From positions 124,001 to 188,000 of the forward strand of contig NZ_MKZO01000047.1 of the NCBI RefSeq assembly GCF_001941965.1: DNA of 64,000 nt, in the 5' to 3' direction. Each line of letters begins with the position of its first letter. Position 1 is the stretch's first letter. The DNA is from Pseudomonas putida (GTDB lineage Bacteria; Pseudomonadota; Gammaproteobacteria; Pseudomonadales; Pseudomonadaceae). The position numbers and the translations under genes were made by a program. The notes beneath the pieces were generated by a model. The model made no database searches and was not told the DNA's origin. It was given only the letters and a program-made list of their open reading frames with translations. Shown one piece after another: positions 16,638 to 25,340 of the stretch.

Positions 16638-17663
16638 TCACGACGCCCGAAACCGCCGGGTCGCCGACGGCAATTCCCCATACCGCCGCTTGTACTCCTG
16701 GGCAAACCGCCCCAGATGTGCAAATCCCCATTTGAACGCCACATCCGTCACCGACGCCTGCTCGTTGCGTGTCAGTTCCTCGTGCACCTGCTCCAGGCGT
16801 AGCTCGCGCATATAGGCCATCGGGCTGCTATTGCGGAAGCTGCGGAACCCGGCGAACAAGGTGCGCACGCTGACCCCGGCCTGCTCTGCCAGTGACTCGA
16901 CGCTCAGCGGCTCATGCAGATGCTCGCGGATATAGGCCTCGGTGCGCTTGATGAAGTAGGGCGAGATGTTCTTCTCCGCCGGCCGCTCCAGATTGCCCAG
17001 CGCACTGTGGGGCTGCCCGTAGAGCAGGGAATTGAGCAGCGCCGATTCGAACTGCTTGAGCACCAGCGGCTGGTGCAGCGGGTGCTCGGGGCTGCCGATG
17101 GCATTGGCCAGGGTATTGAGCAACTGCAGGAAATACGCCGCCCCGGGCCGCGAGAAGTCCAGGCGCGGGTCGAATTGCGGCAGGCGCTGGCTGGCCTGGG
17201 GGATGTGCTGGCGGCAGTGGTAGGCCATGTCGGCCTGCTCGATGCGCAAGGTCAGTTGCGGCGCATGCCCCTGCCAACGCATCTGCGCCGGCAGGGTCGG
17301 CGACAGCAGCGAGGCGACCAGCGGCGAGGATTCGAACTCCTGCCCCTCGCAGCGGATCAGCGCACCACCCTGGATCGGAATCTGGATCAGGTAGAAGTCT
17401 TCCAGGCGTCCCGGATCGATATCCACTTCCGTGGCGTATTCCAGGCGACTCAGGGCCAGGCCGCCACGGGCGACATGGTGCATGCAGGCGCCAACCGTCT
17501 CGGTACTGCGTACTGCCGACAGCTCATGGGGCTTGAAGATACGCCCGACACTGCTGCGCACGCTGTCCAGGTCGTAATGCAGGAACAACTGGTTCTGTTC
17601 AGTGAAAAGCTGCAGATCACTGAAGCACTCACCGCTCGCAAGGCTTGCTTCGTTGGAGATCAT
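16638..17663 (-). CDS. AraC-family regulator with AraC-binding-like-2 sensor domain
   Basis: A 341-residue regulator. The C-terminal two-HTH AraC domain (about 240-340) shows LSVESLAEQAGVSVRTLFAG and VTDVAFKWGFAHLGRFAQEY. The N-terminal part (about 60-200) is of the AraC_binding_2 type found in regulators of aromatic-compound genes (AntR/CbdS/XylS relatives). The ATG at 17663 is preferred to a GTG two codons upstream because AGAGG stands 5-6 nt before it. No target operon lies directly next to it. Confidence 0.85.
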   Translation of the reverse strand: MISNEASLASGECFSDLQLFTEQNQLFLHYDLDSVRSSVGRIFKPHELSAVRSTETVGACMHHVARGGLALSRLEYATEVDIDPGRLEDFYLIQIPIQGGALIRCEGQEFESSPLVASLLSPTLPAQMRWQGHAPQLTLRIEQADMAYHCRQHIPQASQRLPQFDPRLDFSRPGAAYFLQLLNTLANAIGSPEHPLHQPLVLKQFESALLNSLLYGQPHSALGNLERPAEKNISPYFIKRTEAYIREHLHEPLSVESLAEQAGVSVRTLFAGFRSFRNSSPMAYMRELRLEQVHEELTRNEQASVTDVAFKWGFAHLGRFAQEYKRRYGELPSATRRFRAS

Positions 17664-17903
17664 TGTCACCTCTCGTTACACAGGCAACCACGTCTGCACG
17701 CTTTCGGGCGTCGGCCCCTGCAGTTACCGGATGGTCGTTGCAGTGTCCGGATAATGCCCGGGCGGCAGTGTGATCCTTGGTGCCGATCACCGTCGGCTTG
17801 CCTATCTCTCAGCAAGGAACAGACCAACCTGTAGGTTGGTCGTCGCCGGTGGGCGAGGTGAGGGAAGAGGGGGGAGGCAGATTCATTTTCCAAAGGTCAA
17901 CAC

Positions 17904-17999
17904 GGACCCTGTGGGAGCTGGCTTGCCAGCGATGAGGCCGGCTTGGGCAATGATGTTGCCAGATCGGGCCAAATCGCTGGCAAGCCAGCTCCCACAAGT
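17904..17999. repeat. Inverted REP pair
   Basis: GTGGGAGCTGGCTTGCCAGC at about 17911-17930 and its inverted copy at 17973-17996 flank a 43-nt spacer. They lie between the AraC promoter region and the small DUF3077-like gene. Confidence 0.85.
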
Positions 18000-18003
18000 T
18001 TTT

Positions 18004-18246
18004 CTACACCTCTACCGTCACCGGCGAGGCCGATAACGCCACCCCAAGCAACGCTTTGGCAATCCTCATTTCCAGGAGGATGTTGCTCAGTTCCGCTTCA
18101 TTACGGGGAGTGGGCGTGTCAGGCAACGAGCCTGCACCATGGATGGCTTTATTGAGGTGCTCGGCAGCCCGGGCGATGGCTTCTTCGTGATAAAGGCCAG
18201 GGCCGACGCAGAGGACGGGAGGTGGATCAGGGACGAGCTTTTTCAT
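18004..18246 (-). CDS. Small DUF3077-like protein
   Basis: An 80-residue protein: a short proline-rich start (MKKLVPDPPPVLCVGPGLYH), then two amphipathic helices (EEAIARAAEHLNKAIHG and AELSNILLEMRIAKALLGVA). The layout V-x-PG-x(4)-EA-x(4)-A-x-LL followed by a late LLEM-x-KAL helix matches the DUF3077-type small proteins common in Pseudomonas. Function unknown. The ATG has AGGAAAT in front. Upstream lies a long leader with strong secondary structure (18320-18427), the most interesting thing about it. Confidence 0.6.
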   Translation of the reverse strand: MKKLVPDPPPVLCVGPGLYHEEAIARAAEHLNKAIHGAGSLPDTPTPRNEAELSNILLEMRIAKALLGVALSASPVTVEV

Positions 18247-18319
18247 GGCAATTTCCTAGTGTGCTGATCGGATCGCCACGATTCCGCTGCTATGCGAAGG
18301 GGTTGCGACTGTACGTGAG

Positions 18320-18427
18320 TTAGCAGACCGGGACACATAGGAAAACCCGGTGCACCCGAAGGTGCCCACACGCACAGCCGCCATGACAGGTTGCTGGGAG
18401 CGTTATATGTGGTTTCCGGACTGCTAA
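18320..18427 (-). promoter_or_regulatory. Structured leader RNA candidate upstream of the DUF3077-like gene
   Basis: Read on the minus strand, TTAGCAGTCCGG (18427-18416) pairs with CCGGTCTGCTAA (18331-18320), with one T-T mismatch. Just inside, CACATA pairs with TATGTG. Within lies a GCACC-TTCG-GGTGC hairpin with a UUCG tetraloop (18365-18352) and a weaker CAGC/GCTG stem. That makes a closing helix of about 17 bp around two hairpins, ending 74 nt before the gene. It looks like a cis-acting RNA or a small RNA. No known riboswitch class is recognised. Confidence 0.55.
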
Positions 18428-18458
18428 TCCGTGTCATCGATTTTGCGACGACCGACGC

Positions 18459-18487
18459 AGACTAGGCACCGTTTCCACTAGACGCAA
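18459..18487 (-). promoter_or_regulatory. Candidate sigma-70 promoter for the structured leader
   Basis: On the minus strand TTGCGT (18487-18482) and TAGTCT (18464-18459) are 17 nt apart, placing a start near 18451. This would give a leader of about 205 nt that contains the whole folded element. Confidence 0.4.
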
Positions 18488-18609
18488 CCCGCTGGAGGGG
18501 CTGGGGAGTATGCTTGGGAAATTGCCTACAAGAAAGTCGGAAATCGGGGAGGTTTTACCCTCAAATGCAACATCGTTTGGCAGCGTTGCCGAGCATCAGG
18601 TTGCATGAC

Positions 18610-19491
18610 TTAAGGCATCCCGTTGCGCAGTACCTCGATCAACTCCAGACAACGCTGCAACTCCGCCCCCGCATCACCCTTGCGCCGGCTCAGAATGATC
18701 GGACTCACCGCATCCCGGTCGCTCACCCCGGTGTACTCCAGATCCGCCCGATGCTGCTGGCGCACCGAAGCCGGGGCGAGGGTAACCCCCAGCCCGGCCG
18801 CCACCAGCCCCAGCGCCGTCTGCAATTCATTGCTCCACTGCCCGACCTTGACGCTCAAACCATGGTGGGCAAACAGCGCCAGCACATGGTCGGCATAGCT
18901 GGGCCGGGGCGTGGCGGGGTAGAGCACGAAGGGCTCGCCGGCCAGTTGCGCCAGGCTCGGAGTGGTCCCGCACAGCGCATGCCCGCGCGGCAGCACCGCC
19001 ACCAGCGGATCCTCGTACAGCACCCGTTGCTCGATGGCCGGGTCGTCGATGCGGATCCGCCCGAAGCCGATATCGATACGCCCGGCCTTCAGCGCCTCGA
19101 CCTGTTGCACCGTGGTCATCTCGATCAGGTCCAGTTGCAGCTCGGCATCGCTGCGCAGTTCCCGGGTCAGTTCCGGCAGCAGTCCATACAGGGTCGACGG
19201 CGCAAAACCGATCCCCAGCCAGTGCCGCTGTCCCTGGCCGATGCGCCGGGTGGTGGCGCCGATCTGTTCCAGTTGCTGGAGCAGGGTGCCGGTCTGTTCA
19301 TAGAAGTAGCGTCCCGACTCGGTCAGGCGCAATGGCCGCCCGCGCTCCACCAGCAGGGTACCGAGTTCTTCCTCCAGCTGGCTGATTTGCCGGCTCAGTG
19401 GCGGCTGGGCCATATGCAGGCGTTCGGCGGCGCGGGTGAAGTTCAGGGTTTCGGCGAGCGCCTTGAAGTAACGCAGGTGGCGAAGCTCCAT
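18610..19491 (-). CDS. catR: CatR, LysR-type activator of the catechol operon
   Basis: A 293-residue LysR regulator divergent from catB. The HTH (residues 1-60) reads MELRHLRYFKALAETLNFTR then PPLSRQISQLEEELG, which is the CatR/BenM/CatM signature. In relatives the effector domain binds cis,cis-muconate. It would repress itself and activate catBC from the 130-bp divergent gap, which contains an 8-bp inverted repeat. The start was chosen at MELRHLRYF because the upstream extension overlaps the operator region and is not conserved-looking. Confidence 0.92.
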   Translation of the reverse strand: MELRHLRYFKALAETLNFTRAAERLHMAQPPLSRQISQLEEELGTLLVERGRPLRLTESGRYFYEQTGTLLQQLEQIGATTRRIGQGQRHWLGIGFAPSTLYGLLPELTRELRSDAELQLDLIEMTTVQQVEALKAGRIDIGFGRIRIDDPAIEQRVLYEDPLVAVLPRGHALCGTTPSLAQLAGEPFVLYPATPRPSYADHVLALFAHHGLSVKVGQWSNELQTALGLVAAGLGVTLAPASVRQQHRADLEYTGVSDRDAVSPIILSRRKGDAGAELQRCLELIEVLRNGMP

Positions 19492-19529
19492 CAGACTTCC
19501 TGGGTATGGTGGCAGAGGTATTCGATATT

Positions 19530-19556
19530 GGATTGCCAGCCGCCAACAGGCAATCC
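19530..19556. promoter_or_regulatory. Inverted repeat in the catR-catB divergent promoter region
   Basis: GGATTGCC and GGCAATCC form a perfect 8-bp inverted repeat separated by 11 nt, 38 nt from the catR start and 65 nt before catB. By position it is a candidate CatR site, but it was not matched to a published CatR box. Confidence 0.4.
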
Positions 19557-19621
19557 TTTGCTCATCCAACGAACAACAACGGCGGCGCAGGGGCGTCGCC
19601 GGCCACAAGGTGTCCCGGCAT

Positions 19622-20743
19622 ATGAGCAATGCACTGATCGAACAGGTCCAGGCGATCATCGTCGACCTGCCCACCATCCGCCCGCACAAGCTGGCAATGC
19701 ACACCATGCAGCAGCAGACCCTGGTGATCCTGCGCCTGCGCTGCAGCGACGGCGTCGAGGGGATCGGCGAGGCCACCACCATCGGCGGGCTGTCCTACGG
19801 CTATGAGAGCCCGGAAAGCATCAAGGCCAATATCGACGCGCACCTGGCCCCGGCCCTGGTCGGCATGGCCGCCGACAATATCAATGCCGCCATGCTCAAG
19901 CTGGACAAGATCGCCAAAGGCAACACCTTCGCCAAGTCCGGCCTGGAAAGCGCCTTGCTCGATGCCCAGGGCAAGCGCCTCGGCCTGCCGGTCAGCGAGC
20001 TGCTCGGCGGGCGCGTGCGCGACAGCCTGGAAGTGGCCTGGACCCTGGCCAGCGGCGACACCGCCCGGGATATTGCCGAGGCCGAGCAGATGCTGGAACT
20101 GCGCCGCCACCGCATCTTCAAGCTGAAGATCGGCGCCAACCCGCTGGAGCAGGACCTCAAGCACGTGGTGGCGATCAAAAAGGCCCTGGGCGACTATGCC
20201 AGCGTGCGCGTCGACGTCAACCAGTACTGGGACGAGTCCCAGGCCATCCGGGGCTGCCAGGTGCTGGGCGACAACGGCATCGACCTGATCGAACAGCCGA
20301 TCTCCCGGGTCAACCGCTCCGGCCAGGTGCGCCTGAACCAGCGCAGCCCGGCGCCGATCATGGCCGACGAATCCATCGAAAGCGTCGAGGACGCCTTCAG
20401 CCTGGCCGCCGATGGCGCCGCCAGCATTTTCGCCCTGAAGATCGCCAAGAACGGCGGCCCCCGTGCCGTGCTGCGCACCGCGCAGATCGCCGAGGCGGCC
20501 GGCATCGCCCTGTATGGCGGGACCATGCTCGAAGGCTCGGTGGGCACCCTGGCCTCGGCCCATGCCTTCCTCACCCTGCGCCAGCTGACCTGGGGCACCG
20601 AACTGTTCGGGCCGCTGCTGCTGACCGAGGAGATCGTTCGCGAAGCGCCGGTCTACCGCGACTTCCAGCTGCATGTACCGACCACCCCCGGCCTCGGCCT
20701 GACCCTCGACGACGCGCAACTGTCGCGCTTCGCCCGCCGTTAA
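19622..20743 (+). CDS. catB: Muconate cycloisomerase (CatB)
   Basis: A 373-residue enolase-superfamily enzyme that cyclises cis,cis-muconate to (+)-muconolactone in the cytoplasm. All expected active-site residues are present: the KLK motif (K167, K169), metal ligands D198 (VRVDVN), E224 (LIEQPI) and D249 (MADES), and K273 (LKIAK), at the same numbers as the P. putida enzyme. The ATG at 19622 is preferred over a GTG at 19610. First gene of catBC, divergent from catR. Confidence 0.96.
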   Translation: MSNALIEQVQAIIVDLPTIRPHKLAMHTMQQQTLVILRLRCSDGVEGIGEATTIGGLSYGYESPESIKANIDAHLAPALVGMAADNINAAMLKLDKIAKGNTFAKSGLESALLDAQGKRLGLPVSELLGGRVRDSLEVAWTLASGDTARDIAEAEQMLELRRHRIFKLKIGANPLEQDLKHVVAIKKALGDYASVRVDVNQYWDESQAIRGCQVLGDNGIDLIEQPISRVNRSGQVRLNQRSPAPIMADESIESVEDAFSLAADGAASIFALKIAKNGGPRAVLRTAQIAEAAGIALYGGTMLEGSVGTLASAHAFLTLRQLTWGTELFGPLLLTEEIVREAPVYRDFQLHVPTTPGLGLTLDDAQLSRFARR

Positions 20744-20756
20744 GAAGGAAACGACC

Positions 20757-21047
20757 ATGCTGTTCCACGTGAAGATGACGGTAAAACTGCCGATCGATAT
20801 GGACCCGGCCATGGCCAACCAGCTCAAGGCCGACGAAAAGGCCCTGGCCCAGAACCTCCAGCGCGAGGGCACCTGGCGCCACCTGTGGCGCATTGCCGGG
20901 CACTACGCCAACTACAGCGTGTTCGACGTGCCCAGCGTCGAGGACCTGCACAACCTGCTGATGCAGTTGCCGCTGTTCCCCTACATGGATATCGAGATCG
21001 ACGGCCTGTGCCGGCACCCGTCGTCGATCCACGAGGATGACCGTTGA
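20757..21047 (+). CDS. catC: Muconolactone delta-isomerase (CatC)
   Basis: A 96-residue protein of exactly the family length, beginning MLFHVKMTVKLP and carrying GTWRHLWRIAGHYANYSVFD. It forms a decameric cytoplasmic isomerase that converts muconolactone to 3-oxoadipate enol-lactone. It starts 13 nt after catB with an AAGGAA ribosome site, so the two are co-transcribed. The next pathway enzyme (enol-lactone hydrolase) is not in this window. Confidence 0.96.
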   Translation: MLFHVKMTVKLPIDMDPAMANQLKADEKALAQNLQREGTWRHLWRIAGHYANYSVFDVPSVEDLHNLLMQLPLFPYMDIEIDGLCRHPSSIHEDDR

Positions 21048-21213
21048 GGGGCTGAAGCCCGGCGAGGGCGGCACCCCGCGCCTCCGGTTGTTTGTCGCCG
21101 GTGAATTGTGCCCGCCCTTGCCTTTGCGTACTGTGATGCCAGAGAGCGCCCCCGCAGGAATGCCTGGAGGAGGAGCGCCATGACAATAAATAAAAAAACC
21201 GAGTGCCTTGCCG

Positions 21214-22167
21214 ATGGATAGCCTGCTGAGTGACCGCAGTAGCGTGTTTCGACATGCCGACCCCTATGCCGTGTCCGACTACGTCAACCGTCACGTCGGC
21301 CAGCATTGCATAGGCCTTTCCCGCAGCACCCACCCCCTGGCCAGCCTCAACCACCGCAAGTTCGCCGACCTCGACCTGTGCCGGATCAGCTATGGCGGCA
21401 GCGTGCGCGTGACCTCGCCGGCGCTGGAGACCATCTATCACCTGCAGGTGCTGCTCAGCGGCAACTGCCTGTGGCGCGGGCACCAGCGCGAGCATCACCT
21501 GGTGCCGGGGGAGCTGCTGCTGATCAACCCGGATGATCCGGTGGACCTGACCTACTCGGAAGACTGCGAGAAATTCATCCTGAAAGTGCCGGTCAAGGTG
21601 CTCGAGTCGGTGTGCGACGAGCACCGCTGGCAGCGACCGGACAGCGGCGTGCGCTTTTTGCGCAACCATTACCGGCTGGATGAGCTGGAGGGCTTTTCCA
21701 GTCTGCTGGCGATGGTCTGCATGGAAGCCGAGGCCAGTGACCCGTTGTTGCGGGTGCAGAGCCACTACAGCCAGATCGTCGGCAGCAAGCTGCTGTCGTT
21801 GCTGACCACCAATATCCGCCGTGAAAGCCTGGGCGCATCGGCGGCCAGTTTCGAGCGGATCCTCGACTACATCGAGCGCAACCTGAAGCAGGAACTGTCC
21901 AGCGAGCACCTGGCGGAGCAGGCGCGGATGAGCGTGCGGTCGTTGTATGCGCTGTTCGAGCGGCAACTGGGCATCACCCCGAAGCAGTACATCCGCCAGC
22001 GCAAGCTGGAATGCATCCATGCCTGCCTGAGTGATCCGGATTGCCTGGTGCGCAGCTTGACCGAGCTGGCCATGGACTATGGCTTCCTGCATCTGGGGCG
22101 GTTCTCCGAAAGCTATCGCCTGCAGTTTGGCGAGCTGCCTTCCGATACTCTCAAGCGCCGGCCATAA
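21214..22167 (+). CDS. benR: BenR, AraC/XylS-family activator of benzoate genes
   Basis: A 317-residue AraC-family regulator closely patterned on BenR/XylS: VFRHADPYAVSDYVNRHVGQ at the N-terminus, a cupin-like sensor region, and the double-HTH domain at about 215-317 (SSEHLAEQARMSVRSLYALF, then TELAMDYGFLHLGRFSESYR). BenR responds to benzoate and activates benA. Two direct TGCA-N6-GGATA sites occur just upstream of benA. A TTG at 21208 is possible, but the ATG at 21214 matches the family start. Confidence 0.92.
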   Translation: MDSLLSDRSSVFRHADPYAVSDYVNRHVGQHCIGLSRSTHPLASLNHRKFADLDLCRISYGGSVRVTSPALETIYHLQVLLSGNCLWRGHQREHHLVPGELLLINPDDPVDLTYSEDCEKFILKVPVKVLESVCDEHRWQRPDSGVRFLRNHYRLDELEGFSSLLAMVCMEAEASDPLLRVQSHYSQIVGSKLLSLLTTNIRRESLGASAASFERILDYIERNLKQELSSEHLAEQARMSVRSLYALFERQLGITPKQYIRQRKLECIHACLSDPDCLVRSLTELAMDYGFLHLGRFSESYRLQFGELPSDTLKRRP

Positions 22168-22181
22168 AACCAGACAGCACT

Positions 22182-22269
22182 GCGGACCCTGTGGGAGCTG
22201 GCTTGCCAGCGATGGCGGTGGTGAATTCACTATCGCTATCGCTGGCAAGCCAGCTCCCACAGGGTCCGC
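22182..22269. repeat. Perfect inverted REP pair with 32-bp arms
   Basis: The left arm 22182-22213 and right arm 22238-22269 are exact reverse complements, built around GTGGGAGCTGGCTTGCCAGC, with a 24-nt loop. It sits between benR and the benA operator and would form a very stable hairpin in a benR transcript. Confidence 0.9.
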
Positions 22270-22281
22270 GCCATTTCCAAC

Positions 22282-22317
22282 TGCAAGAAATGGATAACGG
22301 TCTGCAAAAACCGGATA
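22282..22317 (+). promoter_or_regulatory. BenR/XylS-type operator, two direct repeats
   Basis: TGCA-AGAAAT-GGATA (22282-22296) and TGCA-AAAACC-GGATA (22303-22317) both match the XylS half-site TGCA-N6-GGNTA exactly. They are spaced 21 bp apart, as in the Pm promoter. They lie 64-99 nt before the benA start, placing the proximal copy against the -35 region. Confidence 0.88.
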
Positions 22318-22380
22318 TCTCGCCCCCTCCCGGCTCCTTAACCTTGCCTCCGTCTGATAATAAAAATGGAGGTCCCGGCC

Positions 22381-23736
22381 ATGACCCTGGGAATCGACTA
22401 CCTGAATGCCCTGCTCGAGGAAGACAAGGACCAAGGCGTCTACCGCTGCAAGCGGGAGATGTTCACCGACCCTCGGCTGTTCGAACTGGAGATGCAGCAC
22501 ATCTTCGAAGGTAACTGGATCTACCTTGCCCACGACAGCCAGATCCCCAACAAGAACGATTTCCTCACCACCACCATGGGGCGCCAGCCGATCTTCATTG
22601 CGCGCAACAAGGACGGTGAGCTGAATGCCTTCCTCAACGCCTGCAGCCACCGCGGCGCGATGCTTTGCCGGCACAAGACCGGCAACCGCTCCAGCTACAC
22701 CTGCCCGTTCCACGGCTGGACCTTCAACAACAGCGGCAAGCTGCTCAAGGTCAAGGATCCGAGTGAAGCCGGCTACCCGTCCTCCTTCAACTGCGAAGGC
22801 TCCCACGACCTGACCAAGGTCGCGCGGTTCGAGTCCTATCGCGGCTTCCTGTTCGGCAGCCTCAACCCCGATGTGAAGCCCCTGGTCGAGCATCTGGGCG
22901 AGTCGGCGAAGATCATCGACATGATCGTTGACCAGTCCCCCGACGGCCTGGAAGTGCTGCGCGGCTCCAGCTCGTACATCTACGAGGGCAACTGGAAGCT
23001 TACCGCCGAGAACGGCGCCGACGGCTACCACGTCAGTTCCGTGCACTGGAACTACGCCGCCACCCAGAACCAGCGCAAGCAGCGCGAGGCGGGTGAAGAG
23101 ATCAAGACCATGAGCGCCGGCAGCTGGGCCAAGAACGGCGGCGGCTTCTACTCCTTCGAGCACGGCCACCTGCTGCTCTGGACCCGCTGGGCCAACCCCG
23201 AGGACCGCCCGGCCTTCGAGCGCCGCGCCGAGCTCGCCGAGGAATTCGGCCAGGCCCGCGCCGACTGGATGATCCAGAACTCGCGCAACCTGTGCCTGTA
23301 TCCCAACGTCTACCTGATGGACCAGTTCAGCTCGCAGATCCGCATCGCCCGGCCGATCTCCGTGGACAAGACCGAGATCACCATCTACTGCATCGCACCG
23401 CGCGGCGAAAGCGCCGACGCACGGGCCAAGCGCATCCGCCAGTACGAAGACTTCTTCAATGTCAGCGGCATGGCCACCCCGGACGACCTGGAGGAATTCC
23501 GTTCCTGCCAGACCGGCTACGGCGGCGGTCGCGGCTGGAACGACATGTCCCGCGGTGCCGAGCACTGGGTGGAAGGTGCCGACGAGGCCGCCAAGGAAAT
23601 CGACCTGCATCCGCTGCTGTCCGGCGTGCGTACCGAGGACGAAGGGCTGTTCGTGCTGCAACACAAATACTGGCAGGACACCATGCTCAAGGCCGCCAGC
23701 GCCGAGCCGCAACTGATCCCCGTGGAGGCTGTGTGA
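22381..23736 (+). CDS. benA: Benzoate 1,2-dioxygenase, large (alpha) subunit
   Basis: A 451-residue ring-hydroxylating oxygenase alpha subunit. The Rieske [2Fe-2S] cluster is bound by CSHRG (C88, H90) and CPFHGW (C108, H111). The mononuclear iron site is in [14 protein letters not shown] (D214 bridge, H217, H222). With BenB and the reductase BenC it converts benzoate to 1,2-dihydroxy-cyclohexa-3,5-diene carboxylate. The ATG at 22381 follows GGAGG; an ATG at 22366 precedes that site and is rejected. Activated through the BenR sites just upstream. Confidence 0.97.
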   Translation: MTLGIDYLNALLEEDKDQGVYRCKREMFTDPRLFELEMQHIFEGNWIYLAHDSQIPNKNDFLTTTMGRQPIFIARNKDGELNAFLNACSHRGAMLCRHKTGNRSSYTCPFHGWTFNNSGKLLKVKDPSEAGYPSSFNCEGSHDLTKVARFESYRGFLFGSLNPDVKPLVEHLGESAKIIDMIVDQSPDGLEVLRGSSSYIYEGNWKLTAENGADGYHVSSVHWNYAATQNQRKQREAGEEIKTMSAGSWAKNGGGFYSFEHGHLLLWTRWANPEDRPAFERRAELAEEFGQARADWMIQNSRNLCLYPNVYLMDQFSSQIRIARPISVDKTEITIYCIAPRGESADARAKRIRQYEDFFNVSGMATPDDLEEFRSCQTGYGGGRGWNDMSRGAEHWVEGADEAAKEIDLHPLLSGVRTEDEGLFVLQHKYWQDTMLKAASAEPQLIPVEAV

Positions 23737-24224
23737 TGAGTGCTCTCTACGAAACCGTGCGCGACTTCCTCTACCGCGAAGCACGCCTGCTCGACGATGC
23801 CCAGTGGGACGAATGGCTGGAGCTGTACGCCGCCGACGCGACCTTCTGGATGCCGTCCTGGGACGACAACGACACCCTCACCGAGGACCCGCAAAGCGAA
23901 ATCTCGCTGATCTGGTACGGCAACCGGGGTGGCCTGGAAGACCGCATCTTCCGCATCAAGACCGAGCGTTCCAGCGCGACCATCCCGGATACCCGGACCT
24001 CGCACAACCTGAGCAACATCGAGATCGTCGAGCAAGGCGAGGGCCAGTGCCTGGTGCGCTTCAACTGGCACACCCTGAGCTTCCGCTACAAGACCACCGA
24101 CAGCTACTTCGGCACCAGCTTCTACACCCTCGACCTGCGCGGCGAGCAGCCGCTGGTCAAGGCCAAGAAGGTGGTCCTGAAAAACGACTACGTCCGCCAG
24201 GTCATCGACATCTACCACATTTGA
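23736..24224 (+). CDS. benB: Benzoate 1,2-dioxygenase, small (beta) subunit
   Basis: A 162-residue beta subunit of the dioxygenase, with the conserved DFLYREARLLDDAQWDEWLELY start and FWMPSWDDND. It has a structural role in the alpha3-beta3 oxygenase. Its ATG shares one base with the benA stop (TGATG), so translation is coupled. A 9-bp hairpin follows in the gap to benC. Confidence 0.96.
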   Translation: MSALYETVRDFLYREARLLDDAQWDEWLELYAADATFWMPSWDDNDTLTEDPQSEISLIWYGNRGGLEDRIFRIKTERSSATIPDTRTSHNLSNIEIVEQGEGQCLVRFNWHTLSFRYKTTDSYFGTSFYTLDLRGEQPLVKAKKVVLKNDYVRQVIDIYHI

Positions 24225-24230
24225 ATACCC

Positions 24231-24254
24231 GGCAGCGCCGCCCCAGGCGCTGCC
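24231..24254 (+). other. Stem-loop between benB and benC
   Basis: GGCAGCGCC and GGCGCTGCC form a perfect 9-bp stem with a 6-nt loop and no T-run. It lies 6 nt after benB. It may stabilise the upstream mRNA segment and set the oxygenase:reductase ratio. Confidence 0.6.
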
Positions 24255-24268
24255 GTGCGAGGTGCAGC

Positions 24269-25279
24269 ATGAGCTTCCAGATCGCGCTCAATTTCGAAGA
24301 CGGGGTGACCCGCTTCATCGACGCCACCGCCAGCGAAACCGTGGCCGACGCCGCCTACCGCCAGGGCATCAATATCCCGCTGGACTGCCGCGACGGCGCC
24401 TGCGGTACCTGCAAGTGCTTCGCCGAAGCCGGCCGCTACGACATGGGCGACAACTTCATCGAAGACGCCCTTAGCCCCGACGAACTGGAGCAGGGCTATG
24501 TGCTGACCTGCCAGATGCGCGTCGAGAGCGATTGCGTGGTGCGGGTGCCGGCCTCGTCCCAGCTGTGCAAGACCCAGCAGGCCAGCTTCGAGGCGGCCAT
24601 CAGCCAGGTGCGCCAGCTGTCCGAGAGCACCATCGCGCTGTCGATCAAGGATGAGTCCCTGTCGCGCCTGGCCTTCCTGCCGGGGCAGTACGTCAACCTC
24701 AAGGTGCCGGGCAGCGAGCAGACCCGCGCCTACTCTTTCAGCTCCCTGCAGAAGAACGGCGAGGTCAGCTTCCTGATCCGCAACGTGCCGGGCGGCCTGA
24801 TGAGCAGTTTCCTCAGCGGCCTGGCCAAGGCCGGCGACAGCATGACCCTGACCGGCCCGCTGGGCAGTTTCTACCTGCGCGAGGTCAAGCGCCCGCTGTT
24901 GCTGCTGGCCGGCGGCACCGGCCTGGCGCCGTTCACCGCGATGCTGGAGAAGATCGCCGGGCAGGGCAGCGAACACCCGCTGCACCTGATCTACGGGGTC
25001 ACCAACGACTTCGACCTGGTGGAGCTGGAGCGCCTGGAGCAGTTCGCCGCGCAGATCCCCAACTTCACCTTCAGCGCTTGCGTGGCCAACCCGGGCAGCC
25101 AGTACCCGAACAAGGGCTATGTCACCCAGCACATCGCTCCTTCGCACCTGAACGATGGCGACGTGGATGTGTACCTGTGCGGCCCGCCGCCGATGGTCGA
25201 GGCGGTCAGCCAGTACCTGCGCGAGCAGAACATCAATCCGGCCAACTTCTACTACGAGAAGTTCGCCGCCGCCGTCTGA
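24269..25279 (+). CDS. benC: Benzoate 1,2-dioxygenase reductase
   Basis: A 336-residue electron-transfer protein. The N-terminal plant-type [2Fe-2S] ferredoxin uses C40, C45, C48 (DCRDGACGTCKC) and C81 (YVLTCQM). The FAD domain has RAYSFSS, and the NAD domain has LAGGTGLAPF and CGPPPMVE. It passes electrons from NADH to the BenAB Rieske centre. In frame and full length, 45 nt after benB. Confidence 0.96.
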   Translation: MSFQIALNFEDGVTRFIDATASETVADAAYRQGINIPLDCRDGACGTCKCFAEAGRYDMGDNFIEDALSPDELEQGYVLTCQMRVESDCVVRVPASSQLCKTQQASFEAAISQVRQLSESTIALSIKDESLSRLAFLPGQYVNLKVPGSEQTRAYSFSSLQKNGEVSFLIRNVPGGLMSSFLSGLAKAGDSMTLTGPLGSFYLREVKRPLLLLAGGTGLAPFTAMLEKIAGQGSEHPLHLIYGVTNDFDLVELERLEQFAAQIPNFTFSACVANPGSQYPNKGYVTQHIAPSHLNDGDVDVYLCGPPPMVEAVSQYLREQNINPANFYYEKFAAAV

Positions 25280-25340
25280 ACCCTTTTATGGGGTTGCCCT
25301 GTCGTGCGGGTGGGGTGACCCCCTTTTATTCGAGGTCGCA

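Noticed and set aside
18428-18609. tRNA or known riboswitch around 18.3-18.6 kb
   Set aside because: No cloverleaf, T-loop or CCA end, and no conserved core of a riboswitch class that I know; kept as an unclassified structured element at 18320-18427.
20824-23784. 986-codon minus-strand frame opposite catC, benR and benA
   Set aside because: Covers three well identified genes, plus a REP pair; no recognisable protein features.
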